In this document: positions 18,310-28,144 of the stretch, piece by piece
How positions within the stretch are numbered: the first letter of the stretch is position 1
Layout of the letters: each line of letters begins with the position of its first letter
Assembly (NCBI RefSeq): GCF_028885415.1
Contig: NZ_CP118527.1
Coordinates: forward strand, 5,828,001-5,892,000
Source of the DNA: Streptomyces coeruleorubidus
Lineage (GTDB): Bacteria > Actinomycetota > Actinomycetes > Streptomycetales > Streptomycetaceae
Length of the DNA stretch: 64,000 bases
Direction of reading: 5' to 3'
Made by a program: the position numbers and the translations under genes
The notes under the pieces: generated by a model
The model's input: only the letters and a program-made list of their open reading frames with translations
Told to the model about the DNA's origin: nothing
Databases searched by the model: none

Positions 18310-20300
18310 CCACGACCACCCTCGCCGTCCTCGTCCCCCTCCTTCCGTTCCTCGGCGCCGTCGCCGGCCTGCTCCTGGGCCGCACGGCACCCGGCTTCGT
18401 CCGCCCGCTCGCCGTCCTGCCGACGCTCACCTCCCTGGTGCTCGCCGCGCTGGTCGCCGTGCGGCAGGGCGGTGACGCGGCCGTCAACGCGGCCACGGAA
18501 CTCACCCCCACCGGCTCGGTCCCGGTCGAACTCGCCCTGCACATCGACGGCTTCGCCGCCCTCGTCGCCGTCCTCGTCGGCCTCGTCGCCTCCTGCGTGC
18601 AGATCTACTCGACGGGCTACCTGCGCGACGACCCGCGCTACCCCTCGTACGCCGCTCTCGTCTCCCTGTTCACCTCCGCGATGCTCCTGGTCGTCTACTC
18701 CGGCGACCTGATCGTGCTGCTGGTCGGCTGGGAAGTCATGGGCATCTGCTCCTACTTCCTGGTCGGCCACTACTGGGAGACTCCGGAGGCCCGCGCCGCC
18801 TCCCTCAAGGCCTTCCTGGTCACCAAGCTCGGCGACGTTCCCTTCCTCATCGGCCTGTTCGCCCTGGCCACCGACGCCGGTTCGTTCCGCATCACCCGGG
18901 TCCTGGGTGCCGTGGCGAGCGGCTCGCTCGACCACCCGACGCTGATCGCCCTGCTCCTCCTGGCGGGCGTGGCGGGCAAGTCGGCGCAGTTCCCGCTGCA
19001 CACCTGGCTCCCCGACGCGATGGCGGGCCCGACCCCCGTCTCCGCGCTGATCCACGCCGCGACGATGGTCGCCGCCGGTGTCTACTTCATCGCCCGTCTC
19101 CTGCCGCTGTTCGAGGCCTCCCAGGCCGCGATGGTCGTCCTCGCCGTCATGGCCGCCGTCACCATGGCCGGCTCGGCCCTCGCCGCGCTCGCCCAGGACG
19201 ACATCAAGCGCGTCCTCGCGTACTCGACGATCGGCCAGCTCGGCTACATGTCCGGCGCCCTCGCCGTCGGCGACCGCGGAGCCGCCGTCTTCCACCTCCT
19301 GTCCCACGGCGCCTTCAAGGCGCTGCTGTTCCTCGCGGCCGGCGTGATCATCCACGCCGCCGGCACCAACTCGCTGGCCGCCATGTCCCGCATGCGGAAC
19401 CTGCGCGACCGCGTCCCCGACGCCTACTGGACGATGACCGTGGCGCTCCTCGCGCTCGCCGCGATCCCGCCGTTCAGCGGCTTCTTCTCCAAGGAGGCCG
19501 TCCTCGGCGTCGCCGAACACGTCGTCACCGGTCACACCGAGCACGCCCCCGCCGCCGCGGGCTGGATCGTCCTCGTCGCCGGCCTGCTCACGGCCGTGCT
19601 CACCGCCGCCTACGCGATGCGCCTGTGGCTGCTGGCCTTCCGAGGCCGGGGCGCCGAAGCCCCCGACCACGGCAGGCAGCCACTGACGATGACCGTCGTG
19701 CTGTGGGTGCTCGCCGCCCCATCCCTCGCCCTCGGCGGATTCGCGTTCCGCCTGCTGCCCGACTGGTTCGACGGCCGCGACCTCAGCCCGACCCTCACCA
19801 CCTCCGTCCTCGGCACGGGCGTGGCCCTGGTCGGCGGCATCGTCACCTACGGCGCCTGGCGGCACACCACCGCTCTCACCGCACGCGTCCCGCTGGGCGC
19901 GGTCGCGGCCCACCCCGAGGGCGACGCCGCCCAGGTCGAGGCGGAAGCCATCGCCACCCACAAGCCGGCCTACGGAGACATCGCCTACGCGCCCGACCCC
20001 GCCGACCCCGGACGGCTCCTGCTCGGCCCGCTGCACCGCCACGCGGCCGCCGGCTTCCACATGGACGCCGTGTACAGGGCCCTCTTCGTCCGACCGGTCC
20101 AGGCCGGGGCGAGCCTCGTCCGGTTCCTGGACCGGGAGGTCGTCGAGACCTACGTACGCGGCGCGGGTGCGCTGCCCCGCTGGCTCGGCGCCGCCGTACG
20201 GCGCGCCCAGACCGGCAACGTCCAGACCTATGTGAGCGCGCTGCTCGCCGGCACCGTCGTCCTCGCGGTCGCCGTCGTCCTCGTCGCCACGGGAGCGTGA
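18306..20300 (+). CDS. nuoL: NADH-quinone oxidoreductase subunit L
   Basis: Product is 664 aa, a full-length NuoL antiporter-like subunit. Key features are [15 protein letters not shown] (helix 5 Glu), [20 protein letters not shown] (helix 7 Lys), [18 protein letters not shown] and [13 protein letters not shown] (helix 12 Lys). The C-terminus carries the long lateral helix, ending in a final membrane anchor. GTG at 18306 overlaps the nuoK stop. It is the distal proton pump of the membrane arm. Confidence 0.96.
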   Translation: MTTTTLAVLVPLLPFLGAVAGLLLGRTAPGFVRPLAVLPTLTSLVLAALVAVRQGGDAAVNAATELTPTGSVPVELALHIDGFAALVAVLVGLVASCVQIYSTGYLRDDPRYPSYAALVSLFTSAMLLVVYSGDLIVLLVGWEVMGICSYFLVGHYWETPEARAASLKAFLVTKLGDVPFLIGLFALATDAGSFRITRVLGAVASGSLDHPTLIALLLLAGVAGKSAQFPLHTWLPDAMAGPTPVSALIHAATMVAAGVYFIARLLPLFEASQAAMVVLAVMAAVTMAGSALAALAQDDIKRVLAYSTIGQLGYMSGALAVGDRGAAVFHLLSHGAFKALLFLAAGVIIHAAGTNSLAAMSRMRNLRDRVPDAYWTMTVALLALAAIPPFSGFFSKEAVLGVAEHVVTGHTEHAPAAAGWIVLVAGLLTAVLTAAYAMRLWLLAFRGRGAEAPDHGRQPLTMTVVLWVLAAPSLALGGFAFRLLPDWFDGRDLSPTLTTSVLGTGVALVGGIVTYGAWRHTTALTARVPLGAVAAHPEGDAAQVEAEAIATHKPAYGDIAYAPDPADPGRLLLGPLHRHAAAGFHMDAVYRALFVRPVQAGASLVRFLDREVVETYVRGAGALPRWLGAAVRRAQTGNVQTYVSALLAGTVVLAVAVVLVATGA

Positions 20301-20306
20301 GCAGGC

Positions 20307-21881
20307 GTGATCGATATCAACGAGTCCGTGATGCAGTTCCTTCTGGCGTTCGTCGTCGTCGGGCCGCTCCTCGGCGCGGCCGCGGCTCTCCTGCCGGCCC
20401 CGCCCGGGCTGAAGGGGAAGTCACCCGAGCAGGCCGTGCTCCGGCACGGCGTCACCGTCACCGGCGCGGTCCTCATCGCGGCGATCGTCCTCGCGCTCGG
20501 CTTCGACCACGACCAGCCGTCGAAGATGCAGGCCAGCACGGACATCAGCTGGATCCCCGCACTCGACGTACGCATCCACCTCGGCATCGACGGCATCTCC
20601 CTCCCCCTTCTGGTCCTGACCGCGCTGCTGACCTTCCTCTGCGCGCTCTACTCGTACTTCAAGATGCCCGCGGGTCCGACCCCGAAGGCCTTCGTCGCGC
20701 TGCTGCTCGTCCTCGAGTCCGGCACGCTCGCGACCTTCGCCGTCCTCGACCTGCTGCTGTTCTTCCTGGCCTTCGAGATGGTCCTCATCCCGATGTACTT
20801 CCTCATCGCCCGCTGGGGCGGCGAGGGCCGGAGCCAGGCCGCGTGGCGGTTCATCCTCTACACGCTGCTCGGCTCCGTGGTCATGCTGCTCGGCCTGCTC
20901 CTGATCGGGATCAAGGCGGGCACGTTCGACATGATGGCACTCGCCACTGACAACGGCCGGTCGCTGACCACATCCGTGCAGGTCATCGCCGTTCTGGCGA
21001 TCGGGATCGGCCTCGCGGTCAAGACGCCGATGTGGCCGCTGCACAGCTGGCTGCCCGACGCCCACACCGCCGCGCCGACCGTCGGCTCGGTCCTGCTGGC
21101 CGGTGTCCTGTTGAAGATGGGTACGTACGGGTTCGTCCGGATCCTCCTCCCCATCACGCCGGACGGCTTCCGCACCTTCGCGCCCTACCTCGCAGCGCTC
21201 GCCGTCGTCGGCATCATCTACGGATCCCTGGCCTGTCTGGCCCTCGCCAAGCAGGGCGCGAAGGGCGACCTCAAGCGCCTCATCGCCTACTCCTCCGTCG
21301 GCCACATGGGCTTCGTCCTGCTCGGCATCGCCACGATGACCCCGACCGGCGTGAACGGCGCCCTGTTCGCCAACATCGCCCACGGCCTCATCACCGGCCT
21401 GCTCTTCTTCCTGGTCGGCGCGCTGAAGGACCGCACCGGCACCACCGACCTCGACACCCTCGCCGAGGAGACCGGAGCCGCGCTCTACGGCAAGGCCCCG
21501 CGCCTCGGCGGCCTGCTCGCCTTCGGCGCGGTCGCCTCGCTCGGCCTGCCGGGCCTGGCCGGGTTCTGGGGCGAGATGCTGGCGCTGTTCGGCGCCTTCC
21601 AGCCCGCAGCCGGCCTCAGCCGTCCCGCGTTCCTCACCTTCATGGCGATCGGCGCGTTCGGCACACTGCTGACGGCCGCGTACCTGCTGATCGTGGTCCG
21701 CCGCGTCTGCATGGGCGCCCTGCCCCAGGGCGCGCCGAAGCTCACCGACGTCCGCTCGTACGAGTTCGCGGCCTGGGCCCCGCTCGTCGTCCTCACCGTC
21801 GTCGCGGGCCTGTGGCCCAAGGCCCTCCTCGGCCTGAGCGACCCGGCCGTCCAGCAGCTCCTCGCAGGAGGCACCCGATGA
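20307..21881 (+). CDS. nuoM: NADH-quinone oxidoreductase subunit M
   Basis: Product is 524 aa. Antiporter-type signatures include LAFEMVLIPMYFLIARWGG (Glu), AVKTPMWPLHSWLPDAHTAA (Lys) and DLKRLIAYSSVGHMGFVLLG. All charged residues needed for a proton half-channel are visible. GTG at 20307 follows the nuoL stop by 6 bp, and the gene overlaps nuoN by 4 bp (ATGA). Confidence 0.96.
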   Translation: MIDINESVMQFLLAFVVVGPLLGAAAALLPAPPGLKGKSPEQAVLRHGVTVTGAVLIAAIVLALGFDHDQPSKMQASTDISWIPALDVRIHLGIDGISLPLLVLTALLTFLCALYSYFKMPAGPTPKAFVALLLVLESGTLATFAVLDLLLFFLAFEMVLIPMYFLIARWGGEGRSQAAWRFILYTLLGSVVMLLGLLLIGIKAGTFDMMALATDNGRSLTTSVQVIAVLAIGIGLAVKTPMWPLHSWLPDAHTAAPTVGSVLLAGVLLKMGTYGFVRILLPITPDGFRTFAPYLAALAVVGIIYGSLACLALAKQGAKGDLKRLIAYSSVGHMGFVLLGIATMTPTGVNGALFANIAHGLITGLLFFLVGALKDRTGTTDLDTLAEETGAALYGKAPRLGGLLAFGAVASLGLPGLAGFWGEMLALFGAFQPAAGLSRPAFLTFMAIGAFGTLLTAAYLLIVVRRVCMGALPQGAPKLTDVRSYEFAAWAPLVVLTVVAGLWPKALLGLSDPAVQQLLAGGTR

Positions 21882-23401
21882 GCTCCCCGGCCCAGCCCCT
21901 GGCCGCGTCGCTGGTCCAGTCCGTCGACTGGCTCGCGATCGCACCGCCCACCATCGCGGCGGTCGTCGGACTCGTCGTCCTGGTCGCCGACCTGTTCGTC
22001 GCCGAGAACCGCAAGACGCTGCTCGGCTGGACGTCCGTGGCCGGCCTGGCCGCCGCCACGCTGATGCTGCTGCCCCTCCTGGACGGCGACCGCAGCACCT
22101 TCTGCCTGACCGGCGACGCCACCGTGTGCAGCTACACGGCCGACCGCTTCACCCTGGTCATCCAGTTCCTGGTCCTCGGCGGCGCCCTCCTCGCCGCCCT
22201 CCTGTCGGTCACCGCCCTGAAGGACGCCCGCAAGGAGCTTCCCGAGGGGGAGTACTGGTTCCTGCTGCTGTCCTCCGCGGCCGGCGCCGCCCTCCTGCCC
22301 GCCTCCCGCGACCTGGCGACCCTGATCGTCGCTCTGGAGGTCGCCTCCCTGCCCGCCTTCGCGCTGGTCGGCCTCAGGTACGGCGACCGGAAGTCCTCCG
22401 AAGCGGCCCTGAAGTTCTTCCTGTCCTCGGTCACCGCGACCGCGGTCAGCCTGATGGGCATCAGCTTCGTGTACGCCTCCACGGGCACCCTCTACCTCAC
22501 CCAGGTCGCCGACCGCATCCAGAACGTCGACGGGCAGCTCCACACGCTCGCCCAGACCGGCGTCGTCCTCACCCTCATCGGCTTCGCCTTCAAGACGGCC
22601 GCCGTGCCCTTCCACTTCTGGGTGCCGGACACCTACGTAGGGGCGCCCTTGCCCATCGCCGCCTACCTGTCGGTCATCGGCAAGGCGGTCGGTTTCAGCG
22701 GCCTGATCCTCGTCACGGTCGTGGCCCTCCCGTCGTACGCCGACGTCTGGGGCCCGGCCCTGGCGGCCCTGGCCGCGCTCACCATGACCGTGGGCAACGT
22801 CGGAGCCCTCCGTCAGCAGGCCACGCGCGCGTACAGCGCGGTACGCCTGCTCGCCTGGTCGTCCGTCGGCCAGGCCGGTTACCTCCTGGTGCCGATCGCG
22901 GCCGCCGCGTACTCCGGCGACGCCGAGAAGTCGGTCGGCTCCACGGTCGCCTACGCCCTGATGTACGGCGCCGTGAACCTCGGCGCCTTCGCCGTGGCCG
23001 CCCTCGTCGGCCGGTCGAAGTCCCTCAACCGCGTCTCCGACTACCGCGGCCTGTACGCGTCGAGCCCGCTGTCCGCGCTGCTCCTGGCGTTTTTCCTGCT
23101 CTGCCTCGCCGGGCTGCCGCCGGGCATCATCGGCCTCTTCGCCAAGGTCACCGTCTTCTCGGCGGCCGTCGACGCCGGCCTCGGCTGGCTGGCCGTGATC
23201 ATGGCCGTCAACGTCGTCATCGCGCTGTTCTACTACCTCCAGTGGACGGCCCTGCTCTTCCGCGCCCCCGAGGGCGAACCCGAGAAGCACCGCGTCCCGG
23301 CCCCGCTCACCGCCGCGATCGCCCTGACCGGAGTCCTCGGCATCGTGTTGTCCGGCGCACCCCAGCTGGTCCTGCGCTTCACCGACACCTCACTGTTCTG
23401 A
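21878..23401 (+). CDS. nuoN: NADH-quinone oxidoreductase subunit N
   Basis: Product is 507 aa, the third antiporter-like subunit and last gene of the operon. It has IVALEVASLPAFALVGLRYG, IGFAFKTAAVPFHFWVPDTY and RLLAWSSVGQAGYLLVPIAA. ATG at 21878 overlaps the nuoM stop with GCAGGAGG upstream. Two palindromic 12-mers 17 bp past the stop may end transcription. Confidence 0.96.
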   Translation: MSSPAQPLAASLVQSVDWLAIAPPTIAAVVGLVVLVADLFVAENRKTLLGWTSVAGLAAATLMLLPLLDGDRSTFCLTGDATVCSYTADRFTLVIQFLVLGGALLAALLSVTALKDARKELPEGEYWFLLLSSAAGAALLPASRDLATLIVALEVASLPAFALVGLRYGDRKSSEAALKFFLSSVTATAVSLMGISFVYASTGTLYLTQVADRIQNVDGQLHTLAQTGVVLTLIGFAFKTAAVPFHFWVPDTYVGAPLPIAAYLSVIGKAVGFSGLILVTVVALPSYADVWGPALAALAALTMTVGNVGALRQQATRAYSAVRLLAWSSVGQAGYLLVPIAAAAYSGDAEKSVGSTVAYALMYGAVNLGAFAVAALVGRSKSLNRVSDYRGLYASSPLSALLLAFFLLCLAGLPPGIIGLFAKVTVFSAAVDAGLGWLAVIMAVNVVIALFYYLQWTALLFRAPEGEPEKHRVPAPLTAAIALTGVLGIVLSGAPQLVLRFTDTSLF

Positions 23402-23418
23402 ACAACAGGCGCATTCGC

Positions 23419-23457
23419 CACGCGCGCGTGGGGCACCCGGCCCTCCACGCGCGCGTG
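23419..23457. terminator. Duplicated palindrome after nuoN
   Basis: The self-complementary 12-mer CACGCGCGCGTG occurs twice, at 23419-23430 and 23446-23457, with 15 bp between. The two copies can pair into a long GC-rich hairpin. No U-tract follows, so this is a GC-type terminator candidate or a structural barrier. The remaining ~180 bp before htpX hold no gene. Confidence 0.5.
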
Positions 23458-23638
23458 CCGCTTTCCCGGCGCCGTTCACCCGGACGGTCCACAGCCCCCG
23501 CCGCGCGCACAAGGGAACTAGTGCTTCCCGCCTGGCGTTGACCAGTACGGGAAGGTCCACTGGACGTGAACATCACGGCACCAGTGGCACCGCAGAAACA
23601 AGCAAGGGTCCCCTGCCGCACCACTTGGAGGGCGTACC

Positions 23639-24502
23639 GTGCACCGCCGGCACAACGGGCTCAGGACAGCAGTCCTCCTCGGGGGACTGTCCGCACTCAT
23701 CATCGTCATCGGCAGCTTCTTCGGCCGCATGGGGCTCGTCATCGCCGTCCTGGTAGCGCTGGCCACCAACGCTTACGCGTACTGGAACAGCGACAAGCTG
23801 GCCCTCCGCGCGATGCGCGCCCGCCCGGTGAGCGAGTTCGAGGCCCCCGGGCTCTACCGCATGGTCCGCGAGATCTCGACACAGGCGCGCCAGCCCATGC
23901 CGCGCCTGTACATCTCCCCGACGGAGGCGCCCAACGCCTTCGCCACGGGCCGCAATCCACGCAACGCCGCCGTGTGCTGCACCGAAGGCATCCTGCGCCT
24001 CCTGGACGAGCGCGAGCTGCGCGGCGTCATCGGCCACGAGCTCAGCCATGTCTACAACCGCGACATCCTCATCTCGTCGGTCGCCGGCGCCCTCGCCTCC
24101 GTGATCATGTTCCTGGTCAACTTCGCCTGGCTGATCCCGATCGGGCGCTCGGACGACGACGACGGCCCCGGCCTGCTCGGCATGCTGCTGATCATGATCC
24201 TGGGCCCGCTGGCCGCCTCCGTCATCCAACTGGCCATCAGCCGCTCCCGGGAATACCAGGCGGACGCCTCCGGCGCCCAGCTCACCGGCGACCCGCTCGC
24301 CCTGGCCAGCGCTCTGCGCAAGCTCGAACTGGGCACCAAGCAGCTCCCGCTGCCGCCCGAGCCGCGCCTCGAGACCGCCAGCCACATGATGATCGCGAAC
24401 CCGTTCCGGCCCGGCCAGGGGCTCTCGAAGATGTTCTCCACACATCCGCCGATGGCGGACCGCATCGCCCGGCTCGAGAAGATGGCAGGTGGGAACCAGT
24501 GA
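23639..24502 (+). CDS. htpX: HtpX-type membrane M48 zinc metalloprotease
   Basis: Product is 287 aa. Two N-terminal membrane helices are followed by the M48 catalytic site H133-E134-LS-H137 ([10 protein letters not shown]), two more hydrophobic stretches and the downstream zinc-ligand region [11 protein letters not shown]. HtpX degrades misfolded membrane proteins from the cytosolic side. GTG at 23639 has GGAGGG at 23627-23632. It is coupled to the YccF gene by a GTGA overlap. Its position after a membrane-complex operon may be chance. Confidence 0.93.
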   Translation: MHRRHNGLRTAVLLGGLSALIIVIGSFFGRMGLVIAVLVALATNAYAYWNSDKLALRAMRARPVSEFEAPGLYRMVREISTQARQPMPRLYISPTEAPNAFATGRNPRNAAVCCTEGILRLLDERELRGVIGHELSHVYNRDILISSVAGALASVIMFLVNFAWLIPIGRSDDDDGPGLLGMLLIMILGPLAASVIQLAISRSREYQADASGAQLTGDPLALASALRKLELGTKQLPLPPEPRLETASHMMIANPFRPGQGLSKMFSTHPPMADRIARLEKMAGGNQ

Positions 24503-24891
24503 AGACCGTCCTGAACGTCATATGGCTCGTCCTGAGCGGCTTCTGGCTCTTCCTCGCCTACATGGCCGCGGGCCTGCTCCTCTGTATCACCATCATCGGC
24601 ATCCCGTTCGGCATCGCGGCCTTCCGCATAGGCGTCTACGCCCTGTGGCCCTTCGGGTACGCGACGGTCGAGCGCCGCGACGCGGGCGCGCCGTCCTGCG
24701 TCGGCAACGTGCTGTGGCTGGTACTCGCGGGCTGGTGGCTGGCCCTCGGCCACATCGTCACCGGCATCGCGCTGTGCGTCACGATCATCGGCATCCCGCT
24801 CGGCGTCGCCAACTTCAAGCTCATCCCCGTTTCGCTGCTCCCGCTGGGCCGCGACATCGTCCGGACGAACGAGCCGTTCGCGGTGCGCTGA
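24499..24891 (+). CDS. YccF domain membrane protein
   Basis: Product is 130 aa made of two YccF repeats. Each has a helix pair and the signature [16 protein letters not shown] or [16 protein letters not shown]. The family is of unknown function and localises to the cytoplasmic membrane. GTG at 24499 overlaps the htpX stop, so the two are probably co-translated and may act together in membrane stress. Confidence 0.9.
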   Translation: MKTVLNVIWLVLSGFWLFLAYMAAGLLLCITIIGIPFGIAAFRIGVYALWPFGYATVERRDAGAPSCVGNVLWLVLAGWWLALGHIVTGIALCVTIIGIPLGVANFKLIPVSLLPLGRDIVRTNEPFAVR

Positions 24892-25172
24892 CGGCGGGGC
24901 CACACCGCCTGGTTTCCACAGGTCACGGGTTATCCACAGCCCCGCCCGGCTGTCGGTGGCGGCCTGCATCATGAACCCATGACCGCGATCGAGCAGTTGC
25001 CGACCCGAGCGACGGCCAAGTCTCACAACGCACGCCGCCGCAGTTGGACTTCACATCCCGAGCGGGCCGACCCGATGAAGGCCCTTGACCGACAGCAACC
25101 GAGCGGGCTCTGGCAGCAGCCAATAACCGGGACCGCAGCAAAAGGCCCCCGACCACGGCAAAGAGGGCAGCT
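24892..25172. other. Intergenic region with DnaA-box-like sites
   Basis: I see no convincing gene in these 281 bp. TTATCCACA at 24930-24938 matches a DnaA box, and TTTCCACAG lies 15-17 bp before it (24913-24921). An ATG at 24979 opens an unrecognised frame that only stays open because it runs antisense into the permease gene. The convergent genes on both sides share this gap. Confidence 0.35.
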
Positions 25173-26429
25173 CTACGCCCTCCCCGCCCCCGCCCGCACC
25201 ACCCGCCGCACGCCGTACGCAACCGCCCCCACCACCAGCACACCCGCGCCCACGACCACCGAAACACCCGGCAGCGCGAACGCCAGTACCGCACACCCGA
25301 CCAACCCGACCACCGGCACCACCCGTGCCGCCGGCGCCGAATCCAGCGTCCAGGCCGACGCGTTGGCCACGGCGTAGTACGCCAGCACCCCGAAGGAGGA
25401 GAACCCGATCGCGCCCCGGACATCCACCGTGGCGGCCAGGACCGCGACCACCGCGCCCACGGCCAGCTCCGCCCGGTGCGGCACCTGGAAGCGCGGATGC
25501 ACGGCCGCCAGCGCGCCCGGCAGATGCCGGTCCCGGGCCATGGCCAGCGTCGTCCGCGAGACGCCCAGGATCAGGGCGAGGAGCGACCCCAGCGCGGCCA
25601 CGGCCGCACCGATCCGCACCACCGGCACGAGCCAGGGCATCCCGGCCGCCCGCGCCGCGTCGGCCAGCGGCGCCGCCGCGTCCCCGAGACCATCCGACCC
25701 CAGCACCGAAAGGACAGCCACCGCCACACCCGCGTACACCACCAGCGCGATGCCCAGCGCCAGCGGGATCGCGCGCGGAATGGTGCGCGCCGGGTCCCGT
25801 ACCTCCTCACCGAGGGTCGCGATCCGGGCGTACCCGGCGAACGCGAAGAACAGCAGACCAGCCGCCTGAAGCACACCGCCCGCACCGTCCGAGGCCCCGA
25901 TGTCCAGCCGCCCGGCATCGGCCTCGCCCGACACCAGACACCCGACCACCACGGCGGCGAGGACAGCCAGGACCACCGCCACGATCACCCGCGTCAGCCA
26001 CGCGGACTTCTGCACACCGCCGTAGTTCACCGCGGTCAGCGCCACCACGGCCGCGACCGCCACCGCGTGCGCCTGCCCCGGCCAGACGTACGTGCCCACG
26101 GTGAGCGCCATCGCCGCACAGGAGGCCGTCTTCCCGACCACGAACGACCAGCCCGCGAGATACCCCCAGAACTCCCCGAGCCGCTCACGCCCGTACACGT
26201 ACGTACCGCCCGAGGCCGGATACAGGGCGGCGAGGCGCGCGGACGACATGGCGTTGCAGTACGCGACCACGGCGGCGACGGCGAGCCCCAGGAGCAGCCC
26301 GGAGCCGGCCGCGTGCGCCGCGGGCGCGAGCGCGGCGAAGATCCCGGCTCCCACCATCGAGCCGAGTCCGACGACGACGGCGTCCCCGACGCCGAGGGTG
26401 CGGCGGAGTTCGGAAGCGGAGGCTGACAT
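25173..26429 (-). CDS. APC family amino acid/polyamine permease
   Basis: Product is 418 aa, with about 12 helices. The N-terminus GVGDAVVVGLGSMVGAGIFA is the APC TM1 glycine motif, and YPASGGTYVYGRERLGEFWG and FFAFAGYARIATLGEEVRDP (TM6 and following loop) are family hallmarks. The substrate cannot be read from sequence. ATG at 26427-26429 is chosen; the upstream frame extension has no homology-like features. The neighbouring genes are oriented away from it, so it is probably monocistronic. Confidence 0.9.
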   Translation of the reverse strand: MSASASELRRTLGVGDAVVVGLGSMVGAGIFAALAPAAHAAGSGLLLGLAVAAVVAYCNAMSSARLAALYPASGGTYVYGRERLGEFWGYLAGWSFVVGKTASCAAMALTVGTYVWPGQAHAVAVAAVVALTAVNYGGVQKSAWLTRVIVAVVLAVLAAVVVGCLVSGEADAGRLDIGASDGAGGVLQAAGLLFFAFAGYARIATLGEEVRDPARTIPRAIPLALGIALVVYAGVAVAVLSVLGSDGLGDAAAPLADAARAAGMPWLVPVVRIGAAVAALGSLLALILGVSRTTLAMARDRHLPGALAAVHPRFQVPHRAELAVGAVVAVLAATVDVRGAIGFSSFGVLAYYAVANASAWTLDSAPAARVVPVVGLVGCAVLAFALPGVSVVVGAGVLVVGAVAYGVRRVVRAGAGRA

Positions 26430-26644
26430 GCGTCGCACCTTACTGATCAGCGCAACCGGCAGGCACCGCCAGGGCGTCCTCCCGACCAAGACGGCGTGAA
26501 CGCGCGCGGCAAGGACGATGCACGCGGTACGCCCGGCGTACGACGCATAACGCACAACGCACAACGCACGAGCAACGGCCTGCCGGGAGCAAGATCACAT
26601 GGCCGGAACAGTGCGGGCACAGCGTGAAAGGGCAGGTTCACGGC

Positions 26645-26911
26645 ATGACCATCATCAGCTGGATCATCCTGGGACTGTTGGCCGGAGCCATCGCGAAGTT
26701 CCTGCTGCCGGGGCGCGACCCGGGCGGCCTCATCGGTACGACCCTGATCGGCATCGCGGGCGCGTTCATCGGCGGCTGGATATCGGCCCGCTGGATGGAC
26801 CACCCGATCACCAAGGACTTCTACGACGGCACGACCTGGGCCGCGGCGATCGGCGGATCGCTCGTCCTCCTGATCGCCTACCGCCTCCTGTTCGGCAACT
26901 CACGCAACTGA
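26645..26911 (+). CDS. GlsB/YeaQ/YmgE family stress membrane protein
   Basis: Product is 88 aa with three helices. The glycine-rich signature IISWIILGLLAGAIAKFLLP and GGLIGTTLIGIAGAFIGGW is that of the Transglycosylase-associated/YeaQ family. These are small inner-membrane proteins linked to stress responses, with no known enzyme activity. ATG at 26645 follows GGGCAGG. Short CGCACAA direct repeats lie upstream at ~26545-26572. Confidence 0.88.
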   Translation: MTIISWIILGLLAGAIAKFLLPGRDPGGLIGTTLIGIAGAFIGGWISARWMDHPITKDFYDGTTWAAAIGGSLVLLIAYRLLFGNSRN

Positions 26912-26935
26912 CCGCACCCACGGCCCACGGCCGGT

Positions 26936-27044
26936 ATGCGCCCACGGCCACGACCGGTATGCACCCACCGCCCGCGGTCGGCAGGCGCCACCCACCGCCC
27001 GCGGCCGGCACGCGCCACCACACGGCCCGTGCCCGGCACGCCCC
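26936..27044. repeat. 27-bp degenerate tandem array
   Basis: About four to five degenerate units of a Pro/His-like pattern (CCCACCGCCCGCGG...). The clearest adjacent 27-bp copies are 26964-26990 and 26991-27017. It lies in the gap between the GlsB-type gene and the yajQ terminator and contains no gene. Confidence 0.7.
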
Positions 27045-27063
27045 ATGGACCGCAGCCAGCAGG

Positions 27064-27102
27064 CGAGAAGGGTGGGCACCCGGCAGGGGCCCACCCTTCT
27101 CG
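27064..27102. terminator. Bidirectional hairpin terminator (yajQ / GlsB gene)
   Basis: A 14-bp perfect stem (27064-27077 pairing with 27089-27102, arms CGAGAAGGGTGGGC and its complement) with an 11-nt loop. It lies 60 bp past the yajQ stop on the minus strand and could also stop transcription from the GlsB-type gene. Confidence 0.75.
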
Positions 27103-27161
27103 TAACCATGCAGACCGGGAGCCCGCCCGTGCAGACCGGAAGCCCGAGGACCCGACCGGAC

Positions 27162-27650
27162 CTACCGGTAGTTCACGAACTGCACGGCGAAGTCGAAGTC
27201 CTTGCCCTTCAGCAGGGCGATGACGGCCTGAAGATCGTCACGGCTCTTGGAGCTCACCCGCAGCTCCTCGCCCTGCACCTGCGCCTTCACGCCCTTCGGG
27301 CCTTCGTCGCGGATGATCTTCGCCACCTTCTTCGCGTTCTCCTGGGAGATGCCCTCCTTGATCGACGCGAAGATCTTGTATTCCTTGCCCGAGAGCTGGG
27401 GCTCGCCCGCGTCCAGAGCCTTCAGCGAGATGCCACGCTTGATCAGCTTGGACTGGAAGACGTCGAGGACAGCCTTCACCCGGTCCTCGGAGTTCGCCTC
27501 CATGAGGATGTTCTCGCCGGACCACGAGATCGAGGCACCCACGCCCTTGAAGTCGTAGCGCTGCGAGATCTCCTTGGCGGCCTGGTTGAGTGCGTTGTCG
27601 ACCTCCTGCCGCTCGACCTTCGAGACGATGTCGAAACTGGAGTCGGCCAT
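27162..27650 (-). CDS. yajQ: YajQ family nucleotide-binding protein
   Basis: Product is 162 aa, the standard YajQ length. It has the N-terminus [20 protein letters not shown] and the family strings [17 protein letters not shown] and [20 protein letters not shown]. Members bind c-di-GMP or nucleotides, and some act with transcription factors. The two ferredoxin-like folds cover the whole chain. ATG at 27648-27650 has AAGGAGCC upstream. It is monocistronic, closed by the hairpin at 27064-27102. Confidence 0.93.
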   Translation of the reverse strand: MADSSFDIVSKVERQEVDNALNQAAKEISQRYDFKGVGASISWSGENILMEANSEDRVKAVLDVFQSKLIKRGISLKALDAGEPQLSGKEYKIFASIKEGISQENAKKVAKIIRDEGPKGVKAQVQGEELRVSSKSRDDLQAVIALLKGKDFDFAVQFVNYR

Positions 27651-27872
27651 GTCCTGTGGCTCCTTGTATCGGGGTGCGTATCGTGCGTACCGGCGTACGT
27701 GGGCGGCCGCCGGGTCTGTTCAGATCCCGGGCCGCATCCGGACAAGCCTAGCCACCCCCCGCCCTCCGGGCGCCGATCAATCGGGTGGCGAAGCACCCCT
27801 CCACATCAGGTATTGTTTACGTCGTTGCCACGGAGCACCGCCGAAGAAGGCGGTTCGACGGGCAGTAACCCC

Positions 27873-27954
27873 GGCGGTGTGCCCGAGCGGCCAAAGGGAG
27901 CAGACTGTAAATCTGCCGGCTCAGCCTTCCCAGGTTCGAATCCTGGCGCCGCCA
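27873..27954 (+). tRNA. tRNA-Tyr (anticodon GTA)
   Basis: An 82-nt class II tRNA with a long variable arm. The acceptor GGCGGTG pairs with CGCCGCC (one G-U), the anticodon GTA is at 27907-27909, and the T-arm is CCAGG-TTCGAAT-CCTGG. No CCA is encoded. A very strong hairpin terminator follows 9 bp later. Confidence 0.96.
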
Positions 27955-27962
27955 CACTGGGG

Positions 27963-28006
27963 AAGACCCCCTCTCAACTGCGGAGACGCAGTTGAGAGGG
28001 GGTCTT
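27963..28006 (+). terminator. tRNA-Tyr terminator
   Basis: A 20-bp perfect stem (27963-27982 with 27987-28006) closed by a GAGA tetraloop and followed by TCGT after the T-run. It is one of the strongest hairpins in the window. It separates the tRNA from the decayed region to the right. Confidence 0.9.
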
Positions 28007-28144
28007 TCGTATGTGGTGGCTCGTATGTGATGCCAGTCCGGGAGCCGCCCCGGGCAGGGTGACGTGTCTCACGGACCAGGACGACGCGTGCCGGTGCCGG
28101 GGCACCAGCCGGGACTCAGGTGAGACACCGGCCGGACACCCTGG

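Noticed and set aside
24979..25377. Possible 132-aa gene after the YccF gene
   Set aside because: Thr/Pro/Ala-rich. Most of it is antisense to the permease, it has no ribosome-binding site and I recognise no family.
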